In this document: positions 1 through 8,419 of the stretch, one piece after another
How the letters are laid out: each line of letters opens with the position of its first letter
Numbering within the stretch: position 1 is the first letter of the stretch
Translations under genes and position numbers: made by a program
From: NCEH01 sp043195125
GTDB lineage: Bacteria > Pseudomonadota > Alphaproteobacteria > Rhizobiales > Xanthobacteraceae
Length of the DNA: 64,000 nt
Assembly (NCBI RefSeq): GCF_043195125.1
Contig: NZ_JBAFWR010000006.1
Strand: one strand, 5' to 3'
The notes under the pieces: generated by a model
Told to the model about the DNA's origin: nothing
The model's input: the letters and a program-made list of their open reading frames with translations, nothing else
The model's database searches: none

Positions 1-327
1 CACGTCGCCGAGATCGGGGATGTCGGCGACGCTCTCGGCCTTGGGCAGGACCAGCCCGGCGAGCGGCAGGCGCCGCGCCAGGGCGAGGTCCTCGGCATGC
101 CAGGGGGTCCCGACGGGATTGACGCGCAGGAAGATCGGCCCGCCGCCGGACGGGAAGCCGGCGGCGATGGCGTCGCGCGCCCGGGGCTTCTCGGCCACCG
201 CAACCGCGTCCTCCAGGTCGAGGATGATGGCATCGGCGCCGGCGGCCAGCGCCTTGCCGAAGCGCTCCGGGCGGTCGCCGGGAACGAACAGGACCACGAG
301 ACGCGCGTCGAACAGCGAGGAGGACAT
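1..327 (-). CDS. CoA-ester lyase, HpcH/HpaI (CitE-like) family, 3' part outside window
   Basis: The reverse strand reads open from an ATG at 325-327 to the window edge, giving the first 109 residues. The segments LFVPGDRPERFGKA, ADAIILDLEDAV, IFLRVNP and GLVLPKAE are the N-terminal strands of the CitE/malyl-CoA/citramalyl-CoA lyase TIM barrel. The acidic pair in DLEDAV and the arginine of LRVN are metal- and substrate-binding positions in that family. Enzymes of this family cleave (S)-citramalyl-CoA, malyl-CoA or citryl-CoA. The gene is divergent from a CaiB/BaiF CoA-transferase across about 300 bp. With the MaoC-like hydratase at 13488 this suggests a citramalyl-CoA lyase role. The exact substrate cannot be read from the fragment. 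Confidence 0.85.
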   Translation of the reverse strand, partial: MSSSLFDARLVVLFVPGDRPERFGKALAAGADAIILDLEDAVAVAEKPRARDAIAAGFPSGGGPIFLRVNPVGTPWHAEDLALARRLPLAGLVLPKAESVADIPDLGDV

Positions 328-498
328 GAACGGCCCTGGGTCAGAACAAGAGAAGCCGCACAGTGCCGAGCGCAAGGGCGGGTGCAAATAGCGATTTGCT
401 TGCCCTCTCATAGCAAAGACCTATGGCCCGCCGCGCGCCGCCCGGCATCCGGCAGGATCTCGCCATCGGCAGGCGACGCGCCGTGCCGGAGCCGCGCT

Positions 499-513
499 AT
501 ATGTTTTGCATAT
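499..513. promoter_or_regulatory. Candidate LysR-type operator in the divergent CitE / CoA-transferase spacer
   Basis: In the 307-bp gap 328-634 the clearest structure is the 15-bp inverted repeat ATATG-TTTTG-CATAT. It also fits the T-N11-A pattern of LysR-family boxes. It lies between the divergent lyase and CoA-transferase genes, and a LysR gene follows downstream at 2551. Nothing else in the gap stands out, and no clear -35/-10 pair was found. The regulator assignment is inference. Confidence 0.4.
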
Positions 514-634
514 GTCTCCTAGGCCAGATGCGTATTTGTGCTCTGACCGACTTTAGGGCGAGTGTCGCGGCCTGTGCGATCCGCACGGCGCGTGCGCGCC
601 GGCCGCGACGGCCCCTCGAACTTTTCCGGTCCCG

Positions 635-1774
635 ATGCAGAACGATCTCGAAGGCCTCCTTGTCGTCTCCGTGGAGCAGGCGGTGGCCGCTCCCTATCTG
701 TCCTGCCGCCTCGCGGATGCCGGCGCGCGGGTCATCAAGATCGAGCGGCCGGAGGGGGATTTCGCCCGCAATTACGATTCCCTGGTCCATGGCGAGAGCG
801 CCTATTTCGTCTGGCTGAACCGGGGCAAGGAATCCATCTGCCTTGACCTGAAGAATGCGGACGACCTGGCGGTGCTGCGGGCCATGGTGGCGCAGGCGGA
901 CATCTTCATCCAGAACCTCGCCCCCGGCGCCATCGACCGGCTGGGTTTTGCGCCCGCGGATTTGCGGGCGGCAAATCCCCGCCTCATCACCTGCTCCATC
1001 TCGGGCTATGGCGACGAGGGGCCCTATCGCGATCTGAAGGCCTATGACCTGCTGGTGCAGGCGGAGACGGGGCTGTCCTCGATCACCGGCAATGAACACG
1101 GCTCGGCGCGCGTCGGCGTCTCGGTGTGCGACATCGCCGCCGGCATGACGGCGCTTCAGGCGGTGATGCAGGCGCTCTATGCCCGCGAACGCACCGGCCT
1201 CGGCCAGCATATCGCGGTGTCGCTCTATCACGCGCTCTCCGACTGGATGAACGTGCCCTACCTTCAATATGTCTATGGCGGGAAGGTGCCGGAGCGGGCG
1301 GGGCTCAACCATCCCACCATCGCGCCCTATGGCGCCTATACCTGCGCCGATGGCAAGGCGGTGCTGTTCTCGATCCAGAACGAGCGCGAATGGCAGATGT
1401 TCTGCGCCGAGGTGCTGGGCGATGCCGCCATCGCCGCCGATCCGCGCTTCGACAGCAACAACAATCGCGTCGCCGCCCGCCCGGCGCTGGACGATGCCAT
1501 CAACGCGGTCTTCTCAACGCTAACCCGCGTCGAAGCCGTGGAGCGGCTGGAGCGGGCGCGTGTCGCCTATGGGCGGGTGAGCACGCTGGAAGATGTCGCG
1601 GCCCATCCCCAAAACCGCTATGTGGAAGTGGAAACGCCCACCGGCCCCGTGCGCTGCCTGGCGCCCGGAGCGGTGGTGGACGGCAAGCCGGCGGAATTCC
1701 GCGCGGTGCCGGGGCTCGGCGCCCACACCGAAGCGGTGCGGGCCGACTTCGCGCCCGTGCCGGCGTCCGCCTGA
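635..1774 (+). CDS. CaiB/BaiF family (type III) CoA-transferase
   Basis: This cytosolic enzyme moves CoA between an acyl-CoA donor and a carboxylic acid through an aspartyl-CoA anhydride. The 379-residue length is typical. The family N-terminus (VEQAVAAPYLSCRLADAGARVIKIE, split around residues 13-37), the GYGDEGPY segment (124-131) and the catalytic aspartate in VCDIAAGMTA (D166) are present. It is divergent from the CitE-like lyase and followed after 24 bp by a methyltransferase. With the lyase and the MaoC-like hydratase of this region, it could be a succinyl-CoA:itaconate or :mesaconate CoA-transferase. The family is certain, the substrate is inferred from context. Confidence 0.88.
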   Translation: MQNDLEGLLVVSVEQAVAAPYLSCRLADAGARVIKIERPEGDFARNYDSLVHGESAYFVWLNRGKESICLDLKNADDLAVLRAMVAQADIFIQNLAPGAIDRLGFAPADLRAANPRLITCSISGYGDEGPYRDLKAYDLLVQAETGLSSITGNEHGSARVGVSVCDIAAGMTALQAVMQALYARERTGLGQHIAVSLYHALSDWMNVPYLQYVYGGKVPERAGLNHPTIAPYGAYTCADGKAVLFSIQNEREWQMFCAEVLGDAAIAADPRFDSNNNRVAARPALDDAINAVFSTLTRVEAVERLERARVAYGRVSTLEDVAAHPQNRYVEVETPTGPVRCLAPGAVVDGKPAEFRAVPGLGAHTEAVRADFAPVPASA

Positions 1775-1798
1775 GGCAAACAAGCAGGGAAGACCTTC

Positions 1799-2485
1799 AT
1801 GACCATTCGGCCCACCGGCAATGCGCTCGGCCTCCTGGAGCGCTGGCTCGATCCTGTCGCGGGGCTAAAGGTGCTGGATGTGGGCTGCGGCACCGGCGCG
1901 CTCGCCCGCGCCCTCAGCGCCCGCGGCGCCGAGGTGACGGGCATCGACCCGCAGGCGGACGCGATCGCCGTGGCCCGGCAGACGGTGCCCAAGGCGCGGT
2001 TCGAGCAGGCGGGCGCACAGGATCTGCCGTTCGCCGACGCGGCATTCGGCGCGGCGGTGTTTCTCAACAGCCTGCACCACGTGCCGCAGGCGGTGATGGC
2101 GGCGGCGCTGCGCGAGGCGGCGCGGGTCAGCGGCGGCAACGTGGTGGTGATCGAGCCGCTGGCCGCCGGCACCTTCTTCCTCTCCATGCTGCCGGTGGAG
2201 GACGAGACCGAAATCCGCGCGCAGGCGCAGGCCGCCCTGGACGCGGTGGAGCGGGACGGGCTGCGCATCATCGAATGCGTGGAATATGACGACCCGCGCA
2301 AATTCTCCGGCCTCGATGCCTTCATCGCCAAGCTGGTGGAGGTGGACCCGGCCCGCGCGCCGACCACGGTGGCCAAGCGCGGGGAACTCGACGCTTTGTT
2401 CCGCACCAATGCGGTGCCGGAGGGCGAGGGCTTCCGGCTGGTGCAGCCGCACCGGGCGCACCGGCTGGGCTTTGCCGCCCCATAG
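1799..2485 (+). CDS. Class I SAM-dependent methyltransferase
   Basis: A 228-residue cytosolic protein with the SAM-binding motif I VLDVGCGTGALARAL (about residues 25-39), an acidic residue at the end of strand 2 (TGIDPQADAI), and the UbiE/BioC-like block LPFADAAFGAAVFLNSLHHV. The N-terminal TGNALGLLERWL and the spacing fit small-molecule methyltransferases of the Methyltransf_11 type. AGGGA lies about 10 bases before the ATG. It sits 24 bp after the CoA-transferase and is probably co-transcribed. Its substrate cannot be deduced. It might modify or detoxify a pathway intermediate, or be unrelated to the surrounding catabolism. Confidence 0.8.
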   Translation: MTIRPTGNALGLLERWLDPVAGLKVLDVGCGTGALARALSARGAEVTGIDPQADAIAVARQTVPKARFEQAGAQDLPFADAAFGAAVFLNSLHHVPQAVMAAALREAARVSGGNVVVIEPLAAGTFFLSMLPVEDETEIRAQAQAALDAVERDGLRIIECVEYDDPRKFSGLDAFIAKLVEVDPARAPTTVAKRGELDALFRTNAVPEGEGFRLVQPHRAHRLGFAAP

Positions 2486-2550
2486 ATTTCCCTTCTTCGC
2501 GGGTCTTTGCGTATAATTCCGGCTTCTGACCCTCAGGGAAGACGCCGATC

Positions 2551-3507
2551 GTGGACCTGCGCCAGCTTCGCTATTTCACCACCATCGTGGAGATGGGCTC
2601 GTTCTCCAAGGCCGCCCATCGCCTGCGCGTCGCCCAGCCGGCGCTCAGCCAGCATGTGCGCAACATGGAGCTGGATCTCGGCCTGGAACTGCTGTTTCGC
2701 AGCCCCCAGGGCGTGCGCCCGACGGAAGCCGGGGAAACCCTGCTGCGGCACGCGCGTCTGATCATCGGCCAGATGGAAGTGGCGCGCGAGGCGGTGAAGG
2801 GCGGGCAGGCGGAGCCCGCCGGCGAGGTGCGTTTCGGCATGCCCGGCACCATCAGCCAGATGCTGTGCGTGCCGCTCATCAGCGAGGCGCGCCGGCGCTA
2901 TCCGAAGGTGAAGCTGCGCGTCGCCGAGGCGATGAGCGGCTTCGTGTTGGACTGGCTGCGCGACGGCAAGATCGATCTCGGCGTGCTGTATCGCACGGTC
3001 AACGACCGGGGCCTCATCGCCCATCGCGTGCTGTCGGAAGACCTGTGCCTGATCGGGCCCATCGTGCCGCCGGAGGGCGAGACCCATCCCGCCGGCGGGC
3101 CGGTGCCGTTCGAGCAGGTGTCGGGCCTCACGCTCATCCTGCCGAGCCCCGGCCACGGCCTGCGCGATCTCATCGAGGAGCGGGCCATGTCGGAAGGGGT
3201 GCTGCTGAGCACTGTCATCGACATCGATACCTATGGCCAGATCAAGCTGCTGGTGGAAGGCGGGCTCGGCTATGCCATCCTTCCGGCCGCCGCCGTGAAG
3301 CGGGAGGTGGAGGAAGGGCGTCTCATCGCATGGCCCATGGGAACGCCGGTGCTGACGCGCGACCTGCACATCGTGCGGCCCAGCGACCGGCCGCTCTCCA
3401 ACGCCGTGCGCGCCATCGATTCCCTGGCCCATGCCACCTTGATCCGCCTCGTAAAGGAAGGCGCCTGGAGCGCCACCTTGGCCGACGACGCGGATTCCGA
3501 GCGCTAG
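2551..3507 (+). CDS. LysR-family transcriptional regulator
   Basis: A 318-residue regulator starting at GTG with AGGGAAG about 9 bases upstream. The N-terminal winged helix-turn-helix (residues 1-62, MDLRQLRYFTTIVEMGSFSKAA then QPALSQHVRNMELDLG) is textbook LysR, followed by a periplasmic-binding-like effector domain (about 92-300). It lies between the CoA-transferase/methyltransferase pair and the ABC importer, all on the same strand. It therefore probably controls this island, perhaps through the ATATG-N5-CATAT box at 499-513 and through sequences in the 133-bp gap before the binding-protein gene. In Pseudomonas aeruginosa the itaconate genes also have a LysR regulator. The parallel is suggestive only. 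Confidence 0.88.
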   Translation: MDLRQLRYFTTIVEMGSFSKAAHRLRVAQPALSQHVRNMELDLGLELLFRSPQGVRPTEAGETLLRHARLIIGQMEVAREAVKGGQAEPAGEVRFGMPGTISQMLCVPLISEARRRYPKVKLRVAEAMSGFVLDWLRDGKIDLGVLYRTVNDRGLIAHRVLSEDLCLIGPIVPPEGETHPAGGPVPFEQVSGLTLILPSPGHGLRDLIEERAMSEGVLLSTVIDIDTYGQIKLLVEGGLGYAILPAAAVKREVEEGRLIAWPMGTPVLTRDLHIVRPSDRPLSNAVRAIDSLAHATLIRLVKEGAWSATLADDADSER

Positions 3508-3640
3508 CTCTTTTTAATATAGGAACCAGTTCAAAATAGTCTTTTGAGATGGCGCGGCCGCCCAGCAAGATGCGCCCGGCTCGGTTCACGGGCCGAAGAA
3601 TAATCACCGCATCATGCGGGCATCAGGAGGAAAGCCGCAC

Positions 3641-4930
3641 ATGTTTCGCCGGATAATCGCGGCAGCGACCTTCAGTTTGCTGGGCCTCGTGCCCGCCCTC
3701 GCACAGGAAAAGCCGAGCGAACTGCGCATCGGTATCACCACTTATAATTCGGGCTCCGCCTCGGTGTTCGGCGTGCCCGCGCGCGACGCCGCCGAATTGC
3801 TTGCCGAGGACATCAACAAGCGCGGCGGCATCCAGGGCGTGCCGGTGAAGCTCTACTTCATCGACGAAGGCGCCGGCATCGAAACGCTGATGACCGAATA
3901 TCGCCGCCTGGTTCAGGACACCAAGGTGGACGTGATGTTCGCGTCCATCTCCTCCGGCGTCTGCAACAAGGTTGCCCCGCTCGCCGAGGACCTGAAGGTT
4001 CTCAACTTCATGTGGGATTGCGGCACCCAGCGCATTCTTGAAGACGACAAGTATAATTATGTCTTCCGCACCCAGGCCAACGCCACCCCCGAGACCCTCG
4101 CCCCGCTTATCTATCTGCTGAAGGTGAAGCCGGACTTCAAGACGGTGGCGGTGGTGAATCAGGATTATGCCTGGGGCCGCGACAGCTGGGCCATCTTCTC
4201 CGGCGCGCTGAAGGTGCTGAAGCCCGACGTGAAGGTGGTGGCGGAATTCTTCCCCAAGTTCGGCGCGGCCGACTTCTCCACCGAAGTCTCCCGCCTGCTG
4301 GCGCTGAAGCCGGACGTGATCCTCTCCACCTCCTGGGGCGGCGATCTCGACACCTTCGTGCGCCAGGCCAACCAGCGCGGCCTGTTCGCCCAATCGCAAT
4401 TCGTGCTGCCGCTGGCCGAATCCTCGCTCGAGCGGCTCGGCACCGATCTGCCGGAAGGCGTGATCGTGGGCGGGCGCGGCGACCATTACTTCCTGCATCC
4501 GGAGATGAAGGGCGAGCCCAAGTTCAAGGCCTTCGTCGATGCCTTCAAGGCCAAGACCGGCCATTACCCGATCTATTCGGTGTTCCACATGGCCCAGGCC
4601 TTCGCCGCGCTTGATGCGGTCTATGCCAAGGCGGTGGCGGCGAACGGCGGCAAGTGGCCCACCAAGGAGCAGGTGGCCAAGGCCATGCCGGGCCTGAAGT
4701 TCCAGGCGTTCGGCCGGCCGGTCGAAATCCGCGCCGACGGCCAGGGCGTCGAGGACCAGCTCATCGGCACCACCGTGCGTGTCCCCGAATATCCGTTCGA
4801 CGTCATGGACAAGATGATGATCTTCTCGGCCAGCAAGCTCATGCCGCCGGTCGGCGAGACCACGGACGCCTGGATCAAGACCCTGAAGCCGGACCTGATC
4901 CAGATGCAGGTCGACACCTTCAAGCACTGA
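3641..4930 (+). CDS. HAAT-type ABC transporter substrate-binding protein (LivJ/LivK-like)
   Basis: Periplasmic solute receptor of a branched-chain-amino-acid-type (HAAT) importer. The ATG at 3641 is preferred over 3614 because AGGAGG lies 10 bases upstream and the protein then begins with a clean Sec signal peptide (MFRRIIAAATFSLLGLVPALA, cleavage near residue 21). The mature 400-residue protein starts with ELRIGI and has the Peripla_BP_6 pattern (RDAAELLAEDINKRGGIQG; VKLYFIDEGAG; VAVVNQDYAWGRD). HAAT receptors bind amino acids, aromatic acids, dicarboxylates or amides. The neighbouring CoA-transferase, ALDH and hydratases favour a carboxylic acid. The five transporter genes run in order receptor, permease, permease, ATPase, ATPase. 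Confidence 0.9.
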   Translation: MFRRIIAAATFSLLGLVPALAQEKPSELRIGITTYNSGSASVFGVPARDAAELLAEDINKRGGIQGVPVKLYFIDEGAGIETLMTEYRRLVQDTKVDVMFASISSGVCNKVAPLAEDLKVLNFMWDCGTQRILEDDKYNYVFRTQANATPETLAPLIYLLKVKPDFKTVAVVNQDYAWGRDSWAIFSGALKVLKPDVKVVAEFFPKFGAADFSTEVSRLLALKPDVILSTSWGGDLDTFVRQANQRGLFAQSQFVLPLAESSLERLGTDLPEGVIVGGRGDHYFLHPEMKGEPKFKAFVDAFKAKTGHYPIYSVFHMAQAFAALDAVYAKAVAANGGKWPTKEQVAKAMPGLKFQAFGRPVEIRADGQGVEDQLIGTTVRVPEYPFDVMDKMMIFSASKLMPPVGETTDAWIKTLKPDLIQMQVDTFKH

Positions 4931-4945
4931 TCCCACGACCTGCCG

Positions 4946-4970
4946 GGCCCTCCGCCATCGGCGGACGGGT
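4946..4970 (+). other. Intercistronic hairpin between binding protein and first permease
   Basis: The arms TCCGCC (4951-4956) and GGCGGA (4960-4965) form a 3-nt-loop hairpin, with outer C/G pairs extending it imperfectly. No U-run follows, so it looks less like a terminator than a processing or mRNA-stabilising hairpin, of the kind that lets a binding protein accumulate over its membrane partners. Confidence 0.4.
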
Positions 4971-5067
4971 CCGGCCGCTTGCATGCTCCCGCGCGGGTGC
5001 GGCCCGCACGCCTTAGGCCAGGACGGAGCGCGCCGGTGCGCCGGTGCCGTTTCCGCGGAAAGTTGAG

Positions 5068-5973
5068 ATGTCCCTAGATACCTTGATCCTCGCCGTCTCC
5101 GACGGCGTGGCCTATGCCTCCCTGGTGTTCCTGGTGGCGGTGGGCCTGACCTTCATCTTCGGCGTGCTGGGCGTGCTCAACATCGCCCACGGCAGCTTCT
5201 ATGCGCTCGGCGCCTATATGGCCGTCAGCATCGGCCTGGCGCTGGTGAAGATGGGGTTCAGCCCCTGGCTGACCTTCCCGGCGCTGTTCGTGGCCGCCAT
5301 CCTGGTCGGCGCCGTGCTGGGCGGGCTGATGGAAAAGCTGCTGCTCCAGCGCATCTACGACAAGGAGCACGTGCTCCAGATCCTGGTCACCTTCGCGGTC
5401 TTCATGATGCTGGAGAATATCCAGCGCCTGATCTGGGGCGTGCAGCCCTATTTCATGTCGGAGCCGCTGCAATTGCTCGGCAACGTCTCGCTGGTGGGCA
5501 TCAATTACACCGCCTACCAGACCCTGTTCCTGCCGCTGCTCGCGCTGGCGGTGCTGCTCGGCCTGCGGTTCTTCCTGCGGCACACCAATGCCGGCGCGCA
5601 GATCATGGCCGTGACCGAGGACCGCGAAGCCGCCCGCGCGATCGGAATCGATGCGCAGAGGGTCTATTTCCTCACCTTCATCGTCGGCGCGACGCTTGCG
5701 GCGCTGGGCGGCGCGGTGGCCGCGCCCACCACCTCGCTGATCCCCGGCATGGGCGCGGAGATGATCGTGCTCTCCTTCGCCGTGGCCGCGACCGCCGGCC
5801 TCGGCCAGATCGAGGGCGCGGCGGTGGCGGCGCTGATGATCGGCCTCGGCCGCTCGCTCGCCGTCTACATCGCCCCCGAATTCGAGGTGCTGGTGCCCTA
5901 CATCCTCATGGTGCTCGTGCTCATCGTGCGGCCGAGCGGCCTGTTCGGCGCCACCGCCGTTAGGAAGATCTGA
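5068..5973 (+). CDS. HAAT ABC transporter permease, LivH-like
   Basis: A 301-residue inner-membrane permease with about eight hydrophobic segments. The LivH signature VGLTFIFGVLGVLNIAHGSFYALGAY is present near residues 22-47. The cytoplasmic coupling region TEDREAARAIGIDAQRVY (about 187-204) and the late GLGQIEGAAVAAL loop are typical. I chose the ATG at 5068 (MSLDTLILAV) over an upstream in-frame ATG at 5044, because it fits family N-termini. The stop is 2 bp before the start of the LivM-like partner, so translation is probably coupled. Together they form the channel of the importer fed by the protein at 3641. Confidence 0.9.
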   Translation: MSLDTLILAVSDGVAYASLVFLVAVGLTFIFGVLGVLNIAHGSFYALGAYMAVSIGLALVKMGFSPWLTFPALFVAAILVGAVLGGLMEKLLLQRIYDKEHVLQILVTFAVFMMLENIQRLIWGVQPYFMSEPLQLLGNVSLVGINYTAYQTLFLPLLALAVLLGLRFFLRHTNAGAQIMAVTEDREAARAIGIDAQRVYFLTFIVGATLAALGGAVAAPTTSLIPGMGAEMIVLSFAVAATAGLGQIEGAAVAALMIGLGRSLAVYIAPEFEVLVPYILMVLVLIVRPSGLFGATAVRKI

Positions 5974-5975
5974 CC

Positions 5976-6968
5976 ATGGCCGCCCGTCTTTCCCTGATCG
6001 CGCTCGCGATCCTGCTGGCCCTGGTGCCGCTGTTCGCGCTCTCTTCGCTGACCTTCCTCGCCATCGTCTATGCCAAGAGCCTCGCCGTGCTGGGCATCAT
6101 CCTGCTGCTGCAGGCGGGGCAGGTGTCGTTCGGCCACGGCATGTTCTTCGCCACCGGCGCCTATACCGCCGCCTTCCTCGGCCGCGCCATGGGCGGGGGC
6201 GGCGATCTCGCCCTGCTGCTGGTGGCGAGCGTCGGCACCTCGCTGGTGCTCGGCCTGGTCGTGGGCCTGTTCGTGGTGCGCTACCGCTACATTTTCTTCG
6301 GCATGCTGAACCTCGCCTTCTCCATGGTGCTCTATTCGATCCTGGAGAAGTTCTTCCACCTGACCGGCGGATCGGACGGCCTGCGCATCCGCCGGCCGAC
6401 CCTGTTCGGCTTCGCGTTCGATCGCGCGCAGTTCGACCTGCTGCTCTATTACGTGATGCTGGTTCTGGCGCTTGCCGGGGCCTATCTCGTCTGGCGCTAC
6501 CTGAAGAGCCCGCTCGGCCAGGCGCTCAAGGCCATCAAGACCAACGAGACGCGGCTGGAATATATCGGCCTCTCGGCGCGTTCGGTGCTGCTGGTGGGCT
6601 ATGTGATCTCGGCGGTGCTGTGCGGCATCGGTGGGGCTGGGCTCGGCCTGATCCAGGGCATCGCGACGCCCGAATACACCTATTGGACGCGGTCCTCCGA
6701 ATTCGTGTTCATCGCGATCCTCGGCGGGGTCGGCCACGTCGCCGGGGCGCTTACCGGCACCTTCGTCTATGAGGCGATCCGCACCTATGCGGCGGCGTTC
6801 GTGGCGGACAGCTGGCAATTGATCCTCGGCTTCGTGCTGCTGGCCATCATCCTCAAGGCGCCCACGGGCATCGTCGGCGTGTTCGAGACCATCGCGCAAC
6901 GCCGGGCGGCGGCGCGTGCGACCCACGCGAATGCCCTGGAGAGCGCGGAACTGGAGAGCATGAAATGA
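5976..6968 (+). CDS. HAAT ABC transporter permease, LivM-like
   Basis: A 330-residue inner-membrane permease with multiple hydrophobic helices. Family landmarks are LLLQAGQVSFGHGMFFATGAY split around residues 43-63, the coupling-helix region LKAIKTNETRLEYIGLS (about 183-199) and the C-terminal LILGFVLLAIILKAPTGIVGV. It begins 2 bp after the LivH-like gene and overlaps the ATPase gene by 4 bp (ATGA). It pairs with that permease to form the translocation path. The substrate is undetermined, with a carboxylic acid favoured by context. Confidence 0.9.
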   Translation: MAARLSLIALAILLALVPLFALSSLTFLAIVYAKSLAVLGIILLLQAGQVSFGHGMFFATGAYTAAFLGRAMGGGGDLALLLVASVGTSLVLGLVVGLFVVRYRYIFFGMLNLAFSMVLYSILEKFFHLTGGSDGLRIRRPTLFGFAFDRAQFDLLLYYVMLVLALAGAYLVWRYLKSPLGQALKAIKTNETRLEYIGLSARSVLLVGYVISAVLCGIGGAGLGLIQGIATPEYTYWTRSSEFVFIAILGGVGHVAGALTGTFVYEAIRTYAAAFVADSWQLILGFVLLAIILKAPTGIVGVFETIAQRRAAARATHANALESAELESMK

Positions 6969-7738
6969 GCGGCGCCCCTCACAGCGCGGCGGCGGCGCCC
7001 CGCATCCTGCTGGAAGCACGCGGCATCGAGATCCGCTTCGGCGGCGTGGTCGCGGCCGACGGCATCGACCTCGATGTCTATGAGGGCGAGAACCTTGCCA
7101 TCATCGGCCCGAACGGCGCCGGCAAGACCACCTTCCTCAACATCTGCACCGGCTATCTGCGGCCGCTGGCGGGCAGCGTGCGGTTCAACGCACGGGAGAT
7201 CACCGCCCAGCCGCCGCGCACCATCACGCGCCTCGGCATCGCCCGTGCGTTCCAGATCCCGCAATTGTTCTCCGACCATACGGTGCTGGAAAACATGCTG
7301 CTCGCCGCCGCCGTGCGGCAGAAGCGCTGGAACCTGCTCAAGCCGCTCTCCGGCATCGCCGAGCGCGACGAGATGATCGCCCTGCTCGAGCTGGTGGACT
7401 GCGCCCAATACAAGGACAAGCGCGCAGGCGACCTGCCGGAAGGCCATCGCAAGCTGGTGGACATCGCCGTCGCGCTCGCCCTGAAGCCGCAGCTCCTGCT
7501 GATGGACGAGCCGACCTCCGGCGTCGCCTCGGCGGACAAGTTCGAGGTCATGGAAATCCTGGTGGCGGCGCTCGCCAAGGCCAAGGTTTCCTCGGTGTTC
7601 GTGGAGCACGACATGGACATGGTGCAGCGCTATGCCAATCGCGTGGCGGTGTGGAGCACCGGCAAGATCAAGCGCGCCGGACCGCCGAAGGAGGTCCTGG
7701 AAGACCCCGAGGTCATCCGCACGGTGATCGGAGTCTGA
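6965..7738 (+). CDS. HAAT ABC transporter ATP-binding protein, LivG-like
   Basis: A 257-residue cytoplasmic ATPase subunit. Walker A GPNGAGKTT lies at about 48-56 and Walker B LLLMDEPTSG near 178-187, followed by the H-loop VEHDMDMV. The ABC signature is degenerate: DLPEGHRK replaces LSGGQ/LSYGQ. The flanking residues are normal and the gene is intact, so this looks like a subfamily trait. It overlaps the LivM-like gene by 4 bp and ends 3 bp before the second ATPase. It powers import with that partner. Confidence 0.9.
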   Translation: MSGAPHSAAAAPRILLEARGIEIRFGGVVAADGIDLDVYEGENLAIIGPNGAGKTTFLNICTGYLRPLAGSVRFNAREITAQPPRTITRLGIARAFQIPQLFSDHTVLENMLLAAAVRQKRWNLLKPLSGIAERDEMIALLELVDCAQYKDKRAGDLPEGHRKLVDIAVALALKPQLLLMDEPTSGVASADKFEVMEILVAALAKAKVSSVFVEHDMDMVQRYANRVAVWSTGKIKRAGPPKEVLEDPEVIRTVIGV

Positions 7739-7741
7739 GCC

Positions 7742-8419
7742 ATGCTGCTGCTTGAAAACATCTGCGTCTCCTTCGGCACCGTGCCGGTGCTGCGCGGCGT
7801 CTCGTTTAAGGTGGGGGAGGGCGAGGCGGTGGCCTTCGTCGGCCGCAACGGCGCCGGCAAGACCACCACGCTGCGCACCATCATGGGCTTCACCAAGAAT
7901 ACCGGCCGGCTTCAGTTCGACGGCGCCGATCTCAATACGGTGGCGGATTTCCGCCGCCCCGGCCTCGGCATCGGCTATGCGCCGGAGGACCGGCGCCTGT
8001 TCTCGCGCTTCACGGTGGAGGAAAACATCCTGCTGCCGGCGCAGGTGGCCAAGCTCTCGACCGCCGAGACCAAGCGCCGGCTGGACCGGGTCTACGACAT
8101 CCTGCCGGAATTGCGGGAGATGGCCCGCCGCCCCGCCGGCTCGGTTTCCGGCGGGCAGGGCAAGATGGTGGCGCTCGCGCGCGCGCTCATGCTGGCGACC
8201 CGCCTGGTGCTGCTGGACGAGCCGTTCCAGGGCCTCGCCCCGGTTCTCGCCAATCGCTACGCGGAGGCGCTGCGGCGCCTGCGCGATGCCGAACCGAGCC
8301 TCGCGCTCGTGATCACCGAATCCAACCCCCACCTCCTGCGCAGCTTCGCCGAGCGGATCATCACCGTCGAGCGCGGCGAGATCGCCCAGGATGTGCGCAA
8401 CGAAGGACTGCCCGCATGA
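7742..8419 (+). CDS. HAAT ABC transporter ATP-binding protein, LivF-like
   Basis: A 225-residue ATPase subunit with Walker A GRNGAGKTT (about 34-42), the canonical-type signature VSGGQGKM, Walker B LVLLDEPFQGLAP and a partly divergent H-loop region (LVITESNPHLLRS, where a histidine follows the usual acidic residue). LivF proteins usually read EQN or EHD here. Translation is coupled to both neighbours: its stop overlaps the aldehyde dehydrogenase start by 4 bp (ATGA). This puts import and oxidation in one transcript. Confidence 0.9.
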   Translation: MLLLENICVSFGTVPVLRGVSFKVGEGEAVAFVGRNGAGKTTTLRTIMGFTKNTGRLQFDGADLNTVADFRRPGLGIGYAPEDRRLFSRFTVEENILLPAQVAKLSTAETKRRLDRVYDILPELREMARRPAGSVSGGQGKMVALARALMLATRLVLLDEPFQGLAPVLANRYAEALRRLRDAEPSLALVITESNPHLLRSFAERIITVERGEIAQDVRNEGLPA

